From an uncultured Pelagibacteraceae bacterium (GTDB lineage Bacteria; Pseudomonadota; Alphaproteobacteria; Pelagibacterales; Pelagibacteraceae), in NCBI GenBank assembly GCA_902582475.1, contig CACHSH010000002.1, positions 38,595 through 102,594 of the forward strand: DNA of 64,000 bases. The letters are read 5' to 3'. Made by a program: the position numbers and the translations under genes. This document shows positions 18,220 through 28,216 of this stretch, in pieces. The stretch's first letter is position 1. Each line of letters begins with the position of its first letter. Under the pieces are notes generated by a model. That model was not told the origin of the DNA. It was given only the letters and a program-made list of their open reading frames with translations, and searched no databases.

Positions 18220-18978
18220 ATGAAAATAGGTTTTTTGGGTTCTGGACATATCACCTCTTCAGTTATTGAGGGCATATTTAAGTCTAAACTTAAAATAAAA
18301 ACAATTTATGTTTCCCCTCGTAATAAACTAATATCAAAAAAATTAAGTAAAAAGTTTAAAAAAGTTACTATTTCTAAGAATAATCAACAATTGATAGATA
18401 TGTCTAGCTGGGTATTTTTAGCTATTACACCTAAAGTAGGACATAAAATTCTTGCTAAACTCAAATTCAAAAAAAATCATAAGATTATAAGTTTTATTTC
18501 AACAATAAATATTAATAAATTAAAAAACTATACAAAATCAAAAAATATTGTTCGTGTTATACCTCTTCCATTTATTGGCATAAGAAAAGGTCCAATAGTA
18601 ATTTATCCAAATGATAAAAAAATTAAAAAATTTTTTGATAAATTAGGAAAAACTTTACAAATTAATAATGAAAAAATTTCTAAAAATTTTTGGACAACCT
18701 CATCATTTATGGCTCCTTTTTATAATATGATGTTGATTACAAGTAATTGGCTTGTTCGAAGAGGTGTAAATAAAAAGGTTGCAGAGGATTATACGCGAGA
18801 ACTTTTCATGGCCCTTTGTCAGGACTCTATATTCAAAAATAAATTGTCATTAAAACAACTTGTAAGGGAATCTCAAACTCCTGGCGGTATTAATGCCCAA
18901 GCATTGACGGAATTAAAAAAAAAGAAATTTTACAAAATCCAACAAAAAGTTTTAAATAGTGTCTTTAAAAGATTTTAA
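18220..18978 (+). CDS. pyrroline-5-carboxylate reductase-like protein
   Basis: 252 aa; MKIGFLGSGHITSSVIEGIF Rossmann start, VIPLPF, RESQTPGGINAQAL C-terminal motif. Confidence 0.82.
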   Translation: MKIGFLGSGHITSSVIEGIFKSKLKIKTIYVSPRNKLISKKLSKKFKKVTISKNNQQLIDMSSWVFLAITPKVGHKILAKLKFKKNHKIISFISTININKLKNYTKSKNIVRVIPLPFIGIRKGPIVIYPNDKKIKKFFDKLGKTLQINNEKISKNFWTTSSFMAPFYNMMLITSNWLVRRGVNKKVAEDYTRELFMALCQDSIFKNKLSLKQLVRESQTPGGINAQALTELKKKKFYKIQQKVLNSVFKRF

Positions 18979-18995
18979 AATTTTTTGGGGGAGAT

Positions 18996-19907
18996 GTGGA
19001 ATATTTTCTACAACAATTAATTAACGGCGTAACCCTAGGTTCTGTTTATGGTTTGATAGCTATTGGTTATACAATGGTTTACGGAATCATTGGCATGATA
19101 AACTTTGCACACGGCGATATTTTTATGGTGGGTGCATTTGTTGCTTTAATTTCATTTATTCTTTTCGCACTGACAGGAATTTCATTACCAATTGTATTAA
19201 TTTTAGTTCTGTTAATCGCGATGGTTTTTACCGCTTGCTATGGATGGACAGTTGAAAAGTTAGCTTATAAACCATTAAGAAAATCTTTTAGACTAGCTCC
19301 ATTAATTTCTGCATTAGGAATGTCCATAGTACTTCAAAACTATGTTCAAGCAGCTCAAGGTGCCAGGATAAAAACTCTACAACCAGTTATTCAAGGTGGT
19401 TTTAATTTTTTTAAGAAATCAGAATTTGTTGTTACGCTTAGTTATCTTCAAATTTTTATAGTTTTAGTAACTATAGTTTTAATGGCTATATTTACTTTAT
19501 TAATAACGAGAACAGCTCTAGGCCGTGCTCAGCGTGCATGCGAACAAGACAGAACTATGACTGCACTTATGGGAATAAATGTTGATAGAACAATTTCTAC
19601 GACATTTATAATTGGTTCATCATTGGCTTCAGTTGCTGGAGTAATGTTTGTTATGTATTACGGTGTTATTGATTTTTATATTGGTTTCTTAGCTGGGATA
19701 AAAGCATTTACAGCTGCTGTACTTGGTGGAATAGGCTCTATACCAGGAGCAATGCTTGGTGGGTTGTTGATTGGACTAATCGAAACTTTTTGGTCAGGAT
19801 ATATTTCAATTGAATATAAAGATATTGCTGCTTTTACTACTTTAGTTATCGTATTGATATTTTTCCCAACAGGTTTTTTAGGAAAACCAGATATTGAAAA
19901 AGTATAA
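18996..19907 (+). CDS. livH: branched-chain amino acid ABC transporter permease (LivH, system 2)
   Basis: 303 aa; GTG start; LINGVTLGSVYGLIAIGYTMVYGIIGMINFAHGD. Confidence 0.94.
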   Translation: MEYFLQQLINGVTLGSVYGLIAIGYTMVYGIIGMINFAHGDIFMVGAFVALISFILFALTGISLPIVLILVLLIAMVFTACYGWTVEKLAYKPLRKSFRLAPLISALGMSIVLQNYVQAAQGARIKTLQPVIQGGFNFFKKSEFVVTLSYLQIFIVLVTIVLMAIFTLLITRTALGRAQRACEQDRTMTALMGINVDRTISTTFIIGSSLASVAGVMFVMYYGVIDFYIGFLAGIKAFTAAVLGGIGSIPGAMLGGLLIGLIETFWSGYISIEYKDIAAFTTLVIVLIFFPTGFLGKPDIEKV

Positions 19908-19909
19908 AA

Positions 19910-21178
19910 ATGGGTAAAGATTTAATACAAAAATCACTAAAAGATAGTTTATTTACTGGAATTATTGCGCTTGCTTTATTCGGACCTATTGTAGGGCTTA
20001 GGACAGTTGCTAAAAATGAAGTTTTAGTTGTTGAACCAAAATGGTTTATCGTATTACTTATAGTTGCCTTTTGTGCTGTAGGTAGATTTTTTATAAATAT
20101 TTATTCGTATAAAAAAGAGCAAAGAAGAGGAGAACCATCCTCCCTTGGAAAAGCAATTTCTAATTTTTTAGATGAAAAAGGATCTCAGATAGCTATAGCA
20201 GCTATCGCATTTTCAATAATCTTCCCTTTCATGCCATTCGCAGATCGTTATTGGATGGATATAGCAATCATGATGATGACTTATATAATGCTAGGCTGGG
20301 GTTTAAATATTGTTATTGGTTTAGCTGGACTTTTAGATTTAGGATATGTAGCCTTTTATGCGGTAGGCGCGTACTCATACGCTCTTTTTGCAATTCATTT
20401 TGGTTGGTCTTTCTGGATCTGTCTCCCAATTGCTGGCGTTTTTGCTGGAATGTTCGGAATTTTATTGGGTTTTCCAGTTTTAAGATTAAGAGGGGATTAT
20501 CTCGCAATAGTTACCCTAGCTTTTGGTGAAATGATAAGAATTCTATTGTTAAATTGGTATGAATTAACTAAAGGCCCAGATGGTCTTACCGGAATTCCAA
20601 GACCATCATTTTTTGGTTTGCCATTTAAACGTTATCCAGATGAAGGGGTAGAAACTTTTCATACTTTTTTTGGATTAGAATATGATCCAATGCAAAGAAT
20701 TATTTTTCTTTATTACTTAATTCTTATTTTAGCACTAATAACAAATGCTTTTACAATAAAAATTAGAAGGCTGCCGGTCGGTAGAGCCTGGGAGGCATTA
20801 CGAGAAGACGAAATAGCTTGTAAGTCTTTAGGTGTTAATCCGAGGAATACTAAATTAACAGCTTTTGCTATTGGAGCTATGTTTGGTGGTTTTGCCGGAT
20901 CATTTTTTGCAACTCGTCAGGCCTTTATTAGTCCTGAAAGTTTCACATTTATTGAGTCAGCTATAATAGTTGCGATAGTTGTTCTAGGTGGAATGGGCTC
21001 ACAAACAGGCGTAGTATTATCTACAATTTTTTTAATTGGTCTTATAGAAGTTTTTAGGGATTTTGAGTCCTATCGTATGGTTGCTTTTGGTGGCGCCATG
21101 GTTCTCATAATGATCTTTAGACCTAGAGGAATATTAGCAAAAAGAAAACCAACTATAATAATGGGTAAACAAGGATAA
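19910..21178 (+). CDS. livM: branched-chain amino acid ABC transporter permease (LivM, system 2)
   Basis: 422 aa; GLDLGYVAFYAVGAYSYAL-like, LRLRGDYLAIVTLAFGEMIRI. Confidence 0.94.
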   Translation: MGKDLIQKSLKDSLFTGIIALALFGPIVGLRTVAKNEVLVVEPKWFIVLLIVAFCAVGRFFINIYSYKKEQRRGEPSSLGKAISNFLDEKGSQIAIAAIAFSIIFPFMPFADRYWMDIAIMMMTYIMLGWGLNIVIGLAGLLDLGYVAFYAVGAYSYALFAIHFGWSFWICLPIAGVFAGMFGILLGFPVLRLRGDYLAIVTLAFGEMIRILLLNWYELTKGPDGLTGIPRPSFFGLPFKRYPDEGVETFHTFFGLEYDPMQRIIFLYYLILILALITNAFTIKIRRLPVGRAWEALREDEIACKSLGVNPRNTKLTAFAIGAMFGGFAGSFFATRQAFISPESFTFIESAIIVAIVVLGGMGSQTGVVLSTIFLIGLIEVFRDFESYRMVAFGGAMVLIMIFRPRGILAKRKPTIIMGKQG

Positions 21179-21181
21179 TTT

Positions 21182-21976
21182 ATGAGCAACAAATTGCTTG
21201 ATGTACAAAATTTAACAATGAGATTTGGAGGTTTAATCGCCATTGATGATCTGACTTTTTCTGCAAAAAAAGATCATATTACATCTATCATTGGACCAAA
21301 TGGAGCAGGAAAAACTACAGTATTTAATTGTTTGACAGGTTTTTATAAAGCTACAGCAGGCTCAATGTTTTTAAATAAAGAGGATAAAAAAATGGATTTA
21401 AAAAAATTTTCTGATTTTAAAGTAGCTCAAAAAGCAGGTGTAGCTAGAACCTTTCAAAACATTCGATTATTTCCACAGATGTCAGTGTTAGAAAATATGA
21501 TGGTAGCCCAACACAATAAACTAATGAAGGCATCTGGTTTTTCTATTCTTGGCTTGATTAATTCAAAGTCTTACTTACAAAAGGAGAAGGAAGCGATGAA
21601 AATCTCAAAATACTGGTTAGATATTATTGGCTTAACAAACAGAGCGGATGATAATGCAGGAGACCTTCCTTATGGAGACCAAAGAAAATTAGAAATTGTA
21701 AGAGCAATGTGTATCGAACCACATCTATTATGTTTAGATGAGCCTGCAGCAGGATTGAATGCAAAAGAGTCAGCTGAATTAAATAAACTACTTAAATTCA
21801 TAAAAAATGATAAAAAAACAGGAATTTTATTAATCGAACACGACATGAGTGTTGTTATGGGAATTTCAGATCACGTTGTTGTATTAAATTATGGAAAAAA
21901 AATCTTTGAAGGAACCGCTAAAGAAACAAAAAATAGCCCAGAGGTTATTGAAGCTTATTTAGGAACGGACGACTAA
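21182..21976 (+). CDS. livG: branched-chain amino acid ABC transporter ATP-binding protein (LivG)
   Basis: 264 aa; GPNGAGKTT, LPYGDQRKLEIVRAM, LCLDEPAAGLN. Confidence 0.95.
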   Translation: MSNKLLDVQNLTMRFGGLIAIDDLTFSAKKDHITSIIGPNGAGKTTVFNCLTGFYKATAGSMFLNKEDKKMDLKKFSDFKVAQKAGVARTFQNIRLFPQMSVLENMMVAQHNKLMKASGFSILGLINSKSYLQKEKEAMKISKYWLDIIGLTNRADDNAGDLPYGDQRKLEIVRAMCIEPHLLCLDEPAAGLNAKESAELNKLLKFIKNDKKTGILLIEHDMSVVMGISDHVVVLNYGKKIFEGTAKETKNSPEVIEAYLGTDD

Positions 21977-21978
21977 AC

Positions 21979-22692
21979 ATGTTAAATATTTCCAAAGTTG
22001 AAACTTTTTACGGTAATATTCAAGCTCTTAGAGGAGTAGATGTAAAAGTAAATAATGGAGAAATTGTTGCTTTAATCGGATCCAATGGTGCTGGGAAATC
22101 AACCTTATTAATGACGATAAGTGGAGTTAATAAAGCAGCTACCGGTGAAATACTTTTTGATAGCAAAAGTATTGCTAATATGCCCCCACATGACATCGTA
22201 AATCTTGGAATCTCGCAAGTACCCGAAGGAAGACGAATATTCTCAAGATTAACTGTAGAAGATAACTTGAGATTGGGAGCATCTGTAAATGAAAAGGGAA
22301 AAAATTTTGATCTAGACTCAAAGGATGTTTATGATCTTTTTCCTGTTTTAAAAGATAGATTATCACAAAGAGGTGGAACTTTATCAGGGGGAGAACAACA
22401 AATGTTGGCCATAGGTAGAGCCATGATGGCTCGACCAAAAGTACTTTTGTTAGATGAACCCTCTTTAGGTATAGCGCCTAAATTAGTAAACCAGATATTT
22501 ACGTCCATTAAAAACATTAATAAAGAGAAAAAAGTTACAGTTTTTCTGGTGGAGCAGAATGCCAAAAAAGCTTTAGAGCTTGCAGATCGAGGCTATGTTT
22601 TAGTTAATGGAAAAATTTCTTTAGAGGGCGCTGGTAAAGATCTACTTAACAACCCAGACGTGCAGGCTGCATACCTTGAAGGTGGAAAATAA
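21979..22692 (+). CDS. livF: branched-chain amino acid ABC transporter ATP-binding protein (LivF)
   Basis: 237 aa; GSNGAGKST, LSGGEQQMLAIGRAMMARP, LLLDEPSLGIAP. Confidence 0.95.
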   Translation: MLNISKVETFYGNIQALRGVDVKVNNGEIVALIGSNGAGKSTLLMTISGVNKAATGEILFDSKSIANMPPHDIVNLGISQVPEGRRIFSRLTVEDNLRLGASVNEKGKNFDLDSKDVYDLFPVLKDRLSQRGGTLSGGEQQMLAIGRAMMARPKVLLLDEPSLGIAPKLVNQIFTSIKNINKEKKVTVFLVEQNAKKALELADRGYVLVNGKISLEGAGKDLLNNPDVQAAYLEGGK

Positions 22693-22779
22693 TAATTTTT
22701 GGACAGTTTAAGTATTTACACAAACTAAGCGTTGTAGTTCAATATCTCAATTAATTAATTAATTAAGAGGAGAATAACA

Positions 22780-23883
22780 ATGATTAGATCAATAAAATAT
22801 CTAGTTTCTGTATTTGCTGCCTTGTTAATGTTTAGTTCATTCTCAGTGAAAGCTGAAGTTGTTGTAGCTAGCGCTGGACCAATGAGTGGACAATACGCAT
22901 CTTTTGGTGCTCAGTTAAAAGCTGGTGCTGAAATGTGGGTAAAAGACACAAACGCTGCAGGCGGTATAAACGGAGAAAAAGTTAAATTAGTTATTGGTGA
23001 TGATGCTTGTGATCCAAAACAAGCTGTTGCTGTTGCTAATAAATTTGTATCACAAAAAGTTGCTTACGTTGCAGGACACTTCTGTTCTGGATCTTCAATA
23101 CCAGCTTCAAAAGTTTATACTGAAGAAGGTATAATCCAAGTTTCGCCAGCTTCAACAAATCCAAAATTTACGGACGAAGGTGGACCAAACGTATTCAGAG
23201 TTTGCGGTAGAGATGACCAACAAGGTGAAGTCGCTGGTAATTTTTTAGCAAAAGAATACAAAGGGAAAAAAGTTGCAATTATTCATGACAAAACTGCTTA
23301 CGGAAAAGGTTTAGCAGATGCTACTAAAATGAATATGAATAAAGCTGGCCTAAAAGAAACTATGTACGAAGCAATAACAGCAGGTGAAAAAGATTACTCT
23401 GCTTTAGTTTCTAAACTTAAGGCAAATGGTATTGATGCAGTTTACCTTGGCGGTTACCATACTGAAGGTGGTTTGATCGTAAGACAAATGAGAGATCAAG
23501 GTATGAAAACTAAATTAATTAGTGGCGATGCATTAGTTACAGCTGAATACTGGCAAATTACTGGCGATGCTGGCGAAGGTACTTTAATGACTTTTAGCCC
23601 GGATCCTAGAAATAATCCAGAAGCAGCTCCATTAGTTAAAAAGTTTAAGGCCGCAGGTATAGAACCTGAAGGTTATGTACTTTACTCGTATGCTGCATTA
23701 GAAGTTTTTGCACAAGCTGCAAAAATGGCTGGTTCAACAGATAGCAATAAAGTTATGAAAGCTATGAAAAAAGGTAAATTCAATACAGTTCTTGGAACTT
23801 TAAGCTTTGATAAAAAAGGCGATGTAAGTTTACCAGGTTATGTATGGTATGAGTGGAGCAAAGGAAATTACAAACAACTGTAA
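22780..23883 (+). CDS. livJ: branched-chain amino acid ABC transporter substrate-binding protein (LivK/LivJ type)
   Basis: 367 aa, signal peptide, VVVASAGPMSGQYASFGAQLKAGAEM, GHFCSGSSIPASKVYTEEGI. Confidence 0.93.
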   Translation: MIRSIKYLVSVFAALLMFSSFSVKAEVVVASAGPMSGQYASFGAQLKAGAEMWVKDTNAAGGINGEKVKLVIGDDACDPKQAVAVANKFVSQKVAYVAGHFCSGSSIPASKVYTEEGIIQVSPASTNPKFTDEGGPNVFRVCGRDDQQGEVAGNFLAKEYKGKKVAIIHDKTAYGKGLADATKMNMNKAGLKETMYEAITAGEKDYSALVSKLKANGIDAVYLGGYHTEGGLIVRQMRDQGMKTKLISGDALVTAEYWQITGDAGEGTLMTFSPDPRNNPEAAPLVKKFKAAGIEPEGYVLYSYAALEVFAQAAKMAGSTDSNKVMKAMKKGKFNTVLGTLSFDKKGDVSLPGYVWYEWSKGNYKQL

Positions 23884-23906
23884 TTTTTTTTAGTTCTTAA
23901 AATTAT

Positions 23907-23934
23907 AAAGGGGGCTCTAAGCCCCCTTTTTTTT
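23907..23934 (+). terminator. intrinsic terminator
   Basis: AAAGGGGGC-TCTAA-GCCCCCTTT followed by Ts. Confidence 0.9.
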
Positions 23935-23944
23935 AGGAGGAAAC

Positions 23945-24280
23945 ATGGAAATAACATTTGATGATTTTAAAAAAGTAAAGATAAAACTAGGAACAGTTTT
24001 ATCTGTAGAAACTAATGAAAAGGCCAGAAAACCATCTTTAGTTCTTAAAGTTGATTTTGGAAAAGATATTGGCATAAAACAGTCATCTGCACAAATTACA
24101 CACTATTATTCAAAAGAGAATTTAGTCGGTAAACAAGTAATTGGCGTTTGTAACTTTCCAAAAAAAAATATTGCTGGAGTAATTTCAGAAGTTTTAATAT
24201 TAGGCGCAATTGAAAAAGATGGAAAAGTTGTTTTAGTTCACCCATCACAAAAATCTGAAAATGGTTTAGATATTGCCTAA
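23945..24280 (+). CDS. csaA: tRNA-binding-domain protein, CsaA-like
   Basis: 111 aa OB-fold: DDFKKVKIKLGTVLSVE, GKQVIGVCNFPKKNIAGVISEVLILGA. Confidence 0.85.
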   Translation: MEITFDDFKKVKIKLGTVLSVETNEKARKPSLVLKVDFGKDIGIKQSSAQITHYYSKENLVGKQVIGVCNFPKKNIAGVISEVLILGAIEKDGKVVLVHPSQKSENGLDIA

Positions 24281-24868
24281 ATGTACCCTGATTTACTAAG
24301 CTTGATAATATTTGGTTTTGTAACAGCTATGACACCTGGGCCAAATAATATTACATCTTCTTATTCAGGATTTAATTTTGGTTACAGAAAAACATTACCC
24401 CTGATACTTGCTGTGATCACAGGCTGGACATCATTACTAATTGTTATGAATACAGGGTTAATTCTAATTTTTAGGCAGTATCCAATAATTCAAGAAATAA
24501 TAAGAATATTAGGATCAATTTTTTTAGTTTATCTAGCGTATTTAATTTCTTTCTCTAAACCCTCAAAGGGAGCACCTATAAAGAACCCTATCACATTTAG
24601 TAAAGCTTTCTTCTTACAATTTGTAAATCCAAAAAGTTTAGTTGTATCAATGACCACTGTTTCAATATTTATAGATCCAGAAAATTATCTTAGAGACTCT
24701 TTAATAGTAATATCCTTCTTTTTCCTAATGGCTGTGGTTAGTATAAATAGCTGGTGTTTAATTGGAATGTATTTAAGAAATTTTGCCACAAGTGAAAAAT
24801 TTATAAGGAATTTTAACTACATAATGTCTTTTTTACTTATCGTTTGTGTTATTATGTTCTATGTATAG
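24281..24868 (+). CDS. LysE family transporter
   Basis: 195 aa; FVTAMTPGPNNITSSYSGFNFGYRKT. Confidence 0.85.
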   Translation: MYPDLLSLIIFGFVTAMTPGPNNITSSYSGFNFGYRKTLPLILAVITGWTSLLIVMNTGLILIFRQYPIIQEIIRILGSIFLVYLAYLISFSKPSKGAPIKNPITFSKAFFLQFVNPKSLVVSMTTVSIFIDPENYLRDSLIVISFFFLMAVVSINSWCLIGMYLRNFATSEKFIRNFNYIMSFLLIVCVIMFYV

Positions 24869-24871
24869 GAC

Positions 24872-27550
24872 ATGAATGTTAAAAGTAAAAACTCTTTTCA
24901 ATCACTTGATAAGTTTGATGTTTCTGGAAAAACTTATTATTTTTACAATTTATCTAAAGCTGAAAAAAATGGACTTAATGGTATCAAAAAATTACCAAAG
25001 TCTTTAAAGGTCCTACTCGAAAACTTATTACGTTTTGAGGATGGTATTACAGTAAACAAAAAACAAATCAAAGGCGTTGCAGATTGGTTGAAGACAAAGA
25101 ATTCCAAAATGGAAATTGCTTATAGGCCTGCAAGAATTTTATTACAAGATTATACAGGAATACCAGCCGTAGCAGATTTAGCTGCGATGAGAGATGCGGT
25201 AAAGTCAAAAAACAAAGATCCAAATAAAATTAATCCATTGTCTACAGTTGATCTTGTCATTGATCACTCGGTTATGGTTGATAATTATGCAAAAAATGAC
25301 TCCTTCAAAAAAAATGTAGAAAGAGAATTTGATAGAAATGGTGAAAGATATTCTTTTTTAAAGTGGGGGCAAAGCGCATTTAATAATTTCAGAGTTGTGC
25401 CACCTGGAACAGGTATTTGCCATCAAGTTAATTTGGAATATTTATCTAAAGTTGTTTGGTCTTCAGAAGTCAAAGGCCAGTTATTTGCTTATCCTGATAC
25501 TTTAGTTGGAACAGACAGCCATACCACAATGGTAAATGGTTTATCAGTTCTTGGCTGGGGAGTTGGGGGCATTGAAGCAGAAGCAGCTATGTTAGGGCAA
25601 CCAATTTCAATGTTAATACCTGAAGTGATTGGTTTTAAAATTAATGGAAAACTTACCGAGGGAACAACAGCAAGTGATTTAGTTTTAACAATTGTACAAA
25701 TGTTAAGAAAAAAGGGCGTTGTTGGAAAATTTGTAGAATTTTTTGGTGACGGGTTAAAAAATTTATCATTAGCTGATAGAGCAACAATTGCAAATATGGC
25801 CCCTGAGTACGGAGCTACTTGTGGATTTTTTCCTATTGATGATGAAACTATTAAGTATTTAAAATTCTCTGGAAGAGACCAAAGCACAATTGCTCTTGTT
25901 GAAAAATATTCTAAAGAACAAGGACTATGGTCAAACCAAAATGATCAAATAGAATTTACTGATACAATCTCATTAGATTTAAATTCTGTAGTTCCAAGTA
26001 TTTCTGGGCCAAAGAGACCACAAGATAAAGTTTTATTAACAAATGCTGCAAAAGATTTCGATAAAGCGTTTAAAGAAAATACAAAAAGAAAGGTTCCTTT
26101 AGAGGCTAAAGTTAATAATAAAGAATTTAAAATTAAAGATGGTGATATTGTTATTGGAGCAATTACTTCTTGCACAAATACATCAAACCCCAGTGTTATG
26201 ATTGGTGCAGGACTGGTAGCAAAAAAAGCTGTTGAAAAAGGTTTAAAGGTAAAACCGTGGGTAAAAACATCTTTGGCACCAGGATCTCAAGTTGTAACAG
26301 ATTATTTAGAAAAAGCTGGATTAAATAAGTATTTAGATCAATTAGGTTTTAATCTAGTTGGTTACGGTTGTACTACTTGCATAGGAAATTCTGGCCCTTT
26401 AGATAAAGAAATTTCTGAAACAATACATAAAGAAAATCTTTATGCAGTCTCAGTATTGTCAGGTAACAGAAACTTTGAAGGTAGAATTAATCCAGATGTT
26501 AAAGCAAATTATTTAGCATCACCACCTCTAGTAGTTGCTTATGCTTTAGCAGGTAATATGCATCATGATCTTTATAAAAATTCATTGGGTAAAGATGAAA
26601 ATGGAAAAGATGTATTTTTAAAAGATATTTGGCCTTCAAACAAAGAGATTGAAGAGTTAATGCTAAAATCTATTAATGCCGATATGTTTGTTAAGAGATA
26701 CTCCAACGTTTCTGAAGGACCGAAAGAATGGAGTTCTATTAAAACAGACCAAAGTAGTATTTATAATTGGGAGGAAAGTTCTACTTATGTCAAAAGACCA
26801 CCTTTTTTTGATAATTTACCAGATAAGCCAGAAGGATTTAAGAAAATTAAAGATGCAAGACCACTTTTAATATTAGGCGATACTGTAACAACCGATCATA
26901 TTTCCCCAGCTGGATCTATTAAAAAAGATAGCCCAACTGGCGATTACTTTATGAAACATCAGGTTCAGCAAAAAGATTTTAATTCTTACGGGGCTAGAAG
27001 AGGCAATCATGAAGTTATGTTAAGAGGAACATTTGGAAATATTAGGATTAGAAACGAAATGGCTGCAGGAACAGAGGGTGGCTTCACTATCCTACAACCA
27101 GATGGGAAACAAATGAGTGTATATGAAGCTGCAATGGAATACAAAAAGAGAGGAACCAGTTTAGTTGTTGTAGCTGGTAAAGAATACGGAACAGGTTCCT
27201 CAAGAGATTGGGCCGCAAAAGGAACAAAATTATTAGGAATAAAAGCTGTAATTGCCGAGAGTTTTGAGAGGATACATAGATCAAATCTAGTTGGAATGGG
27301 AATTTTACCACTTCAATTTAAAGAAGGTTTCGACAGAAAAAAACTCAATATTAAAGGCAATGAATTATTTACTATTATTGATATTGAAAAGGGAATCAAC
27401 CCTGGAGCAGAAGTAAACTGTGAAATCAAATATGCAGATGGTTCGAGCAAAACCATAAAACTTCTATCAAGAATAGATACAGAAAACGAAATTGAGTATT
27501 ATAAAAACGGTGGAATTCTCCAATACGTTTTGAGAAATATGCTTAATTAA
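24872..27550 (+). CDS. acnA: aconitate hydratase
   Basis: 892 aa; LVGTDSHTTMVNGLSVLGWGVGGIEAEAAMLGQP, GAITSCTNTSNPSVMIGAGL, GYGCTTCIGNSGPL. Confidence 0.97.
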   Translation: MNVKSKNSFQSLDKFDVSGKTYYFYNLSKAEKNGLNGIKKLPKSLKVLLENLLRFEDGITVNKKQIKGVADWLKTKNSKMEIAYRPARILLQDYTGIPAVADLAAMRDAVKSKNKDPNKINPLSTVDLVIDHSVMVDNYAKNDSFKKNVEREFDRNGERYSFLKWGQSAFNNFRVVPPGTGICHQVNLEYLSKVVWSSEVKGQLFAYPDTLVGTDSHTTMVNGLSVLGWGVGGIEAEAAMLGQPISMLIPEVIGFKINGKLTEGTTASDLVLTIVQMLRKKGVVGKFVEFFGDGLKNLSLADRATIANMAPEYGATCGFFPIDDETIKYLKFSGRDQSTIALVEKYSKEQGLWSNQNDQIEFTDTISLDLNSVVPSISGPKRPQDKVLLTNAAKDFDKAFKENTKRKVPLEAKVNNKEFKIKDGDIVIGAITSCTNTSNPSVMIGAGLVAKKAVEKGLKVKPWVKTSLAPGSQVVTDYLEKAGLNKYLDQLGFNLVGYGCTTCIGNSGPLDKEISETIHKENLYAVSVLSGNRNFEGRINPDVKANYLASPPLVVAYALAGNMHHDLYKNSLGKDENGKDVFLKDIWPSNKEIEELMLKSINADMFVKRYSNVSEGPKEWSSIKTDQSSIYNWEESSTYVKRPPFFDNLPDKPEGFKKIKDARPLLILGDTVTTDHISPAGSIKKDSPTGDYFMKHQVQQKDFNSYGARRGNHEVMLRGTFGNIRIRNEMAAGTEGGFTILQPDGKQMSVYEAAMEYKKRGTSLVVVAGKEYGTGSSRDWAAKGTKLLGIKAVIAESFERIHRSNLVGMGILPLQFKEGFDRKKLNIKGNELFTIIDIEKGINPGAEVNCEIKYADGSSKTIKLLSRIDTENEIEYYKNGGILQYVLRNMLN

Positions 27551-27553
27551 AAA

Positions 27554-28216
27554 ATGAATAACACAAAGGCTATAGTTTTCGATGCTTACGGCACATTATT
27601 CGATGTAAACTCAGCAGCTGAAAAGTGCAAAGATAAAATTGGGGATCAATGGGAAACTTTCGCCAATTATTGGAGAACTACTCAACTGGAATATACCTGG
27701 TTAAGAAGTTTAATGAAAAAACATAAAGATTTCTGGCAGATTACAGAAGATTCTTTAGATAAGTCTATGCTTACTTTTAAAATAGATAAATCAATGAGGA
27801 ATGAGTTATTAAATCTTTACAAAGAACTCTCTACTTTTCCAGAAGTAAAAAGTGTTCTTGAAGAATTTAAAAAAAAATCAATAAAACTAGCTATTTTATC
27901 AAATGGCACACCAAGTCTTTTAAGCAATTTAGTTAAAAATAGTAATTTAGAAAATTTATTTGACGATGTTTTCTCAATCGAAGAAGTAAAGATATACAAG
28001 CCTGATCCAAAAGTTTACGATATCCCGGTTAATAAATATAAGATAAAAAAAGAGGAAATTACTTTTTTGAGCGCAAATACTTGGGATGTTTCTGGCGGCG
28101 GAAATTATGGTTATACTGCAATTTGGGTTAATCGAAGCAACAATATATTTGACAAACTTGATTACACACCAAAACATGAGGTAAAAAACTTAAAAGAATT
28201 ATTGGATTTAAAATGA
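27554..28216 (+). CDS. haloacid dehalogenase type II (HAD superfamily)
   Basis: 220 aa; [41 protein letters not shown]. Confidence 0.88.
   Translation: MNNTKAIVFDAYGTLFDVNSAAEKCKDKIGDQWETFANYWRTTQLEYTWLRSLMKKHKDFWQITEDSLDKSMLTFKIDKSMRNELLNLYKELSTFPEVKSVLEEFKKKSIKLAILSNGTPSLLSNLVKNSNLENLFDDVFSIEEVKIYKPDPKVYDIPVNKYKIKKEEITFLSANTWDVSGGGNYGYTAIWVNRSNNIFDKLDYTPKHEVKNLKELLDLK

Noticed and set aside
25489-25887. 132-aa antisense ORF inside acnA
   Set aside because: Complete overlap with strongly conserved aconitase; no recognisable motif or RBS support.
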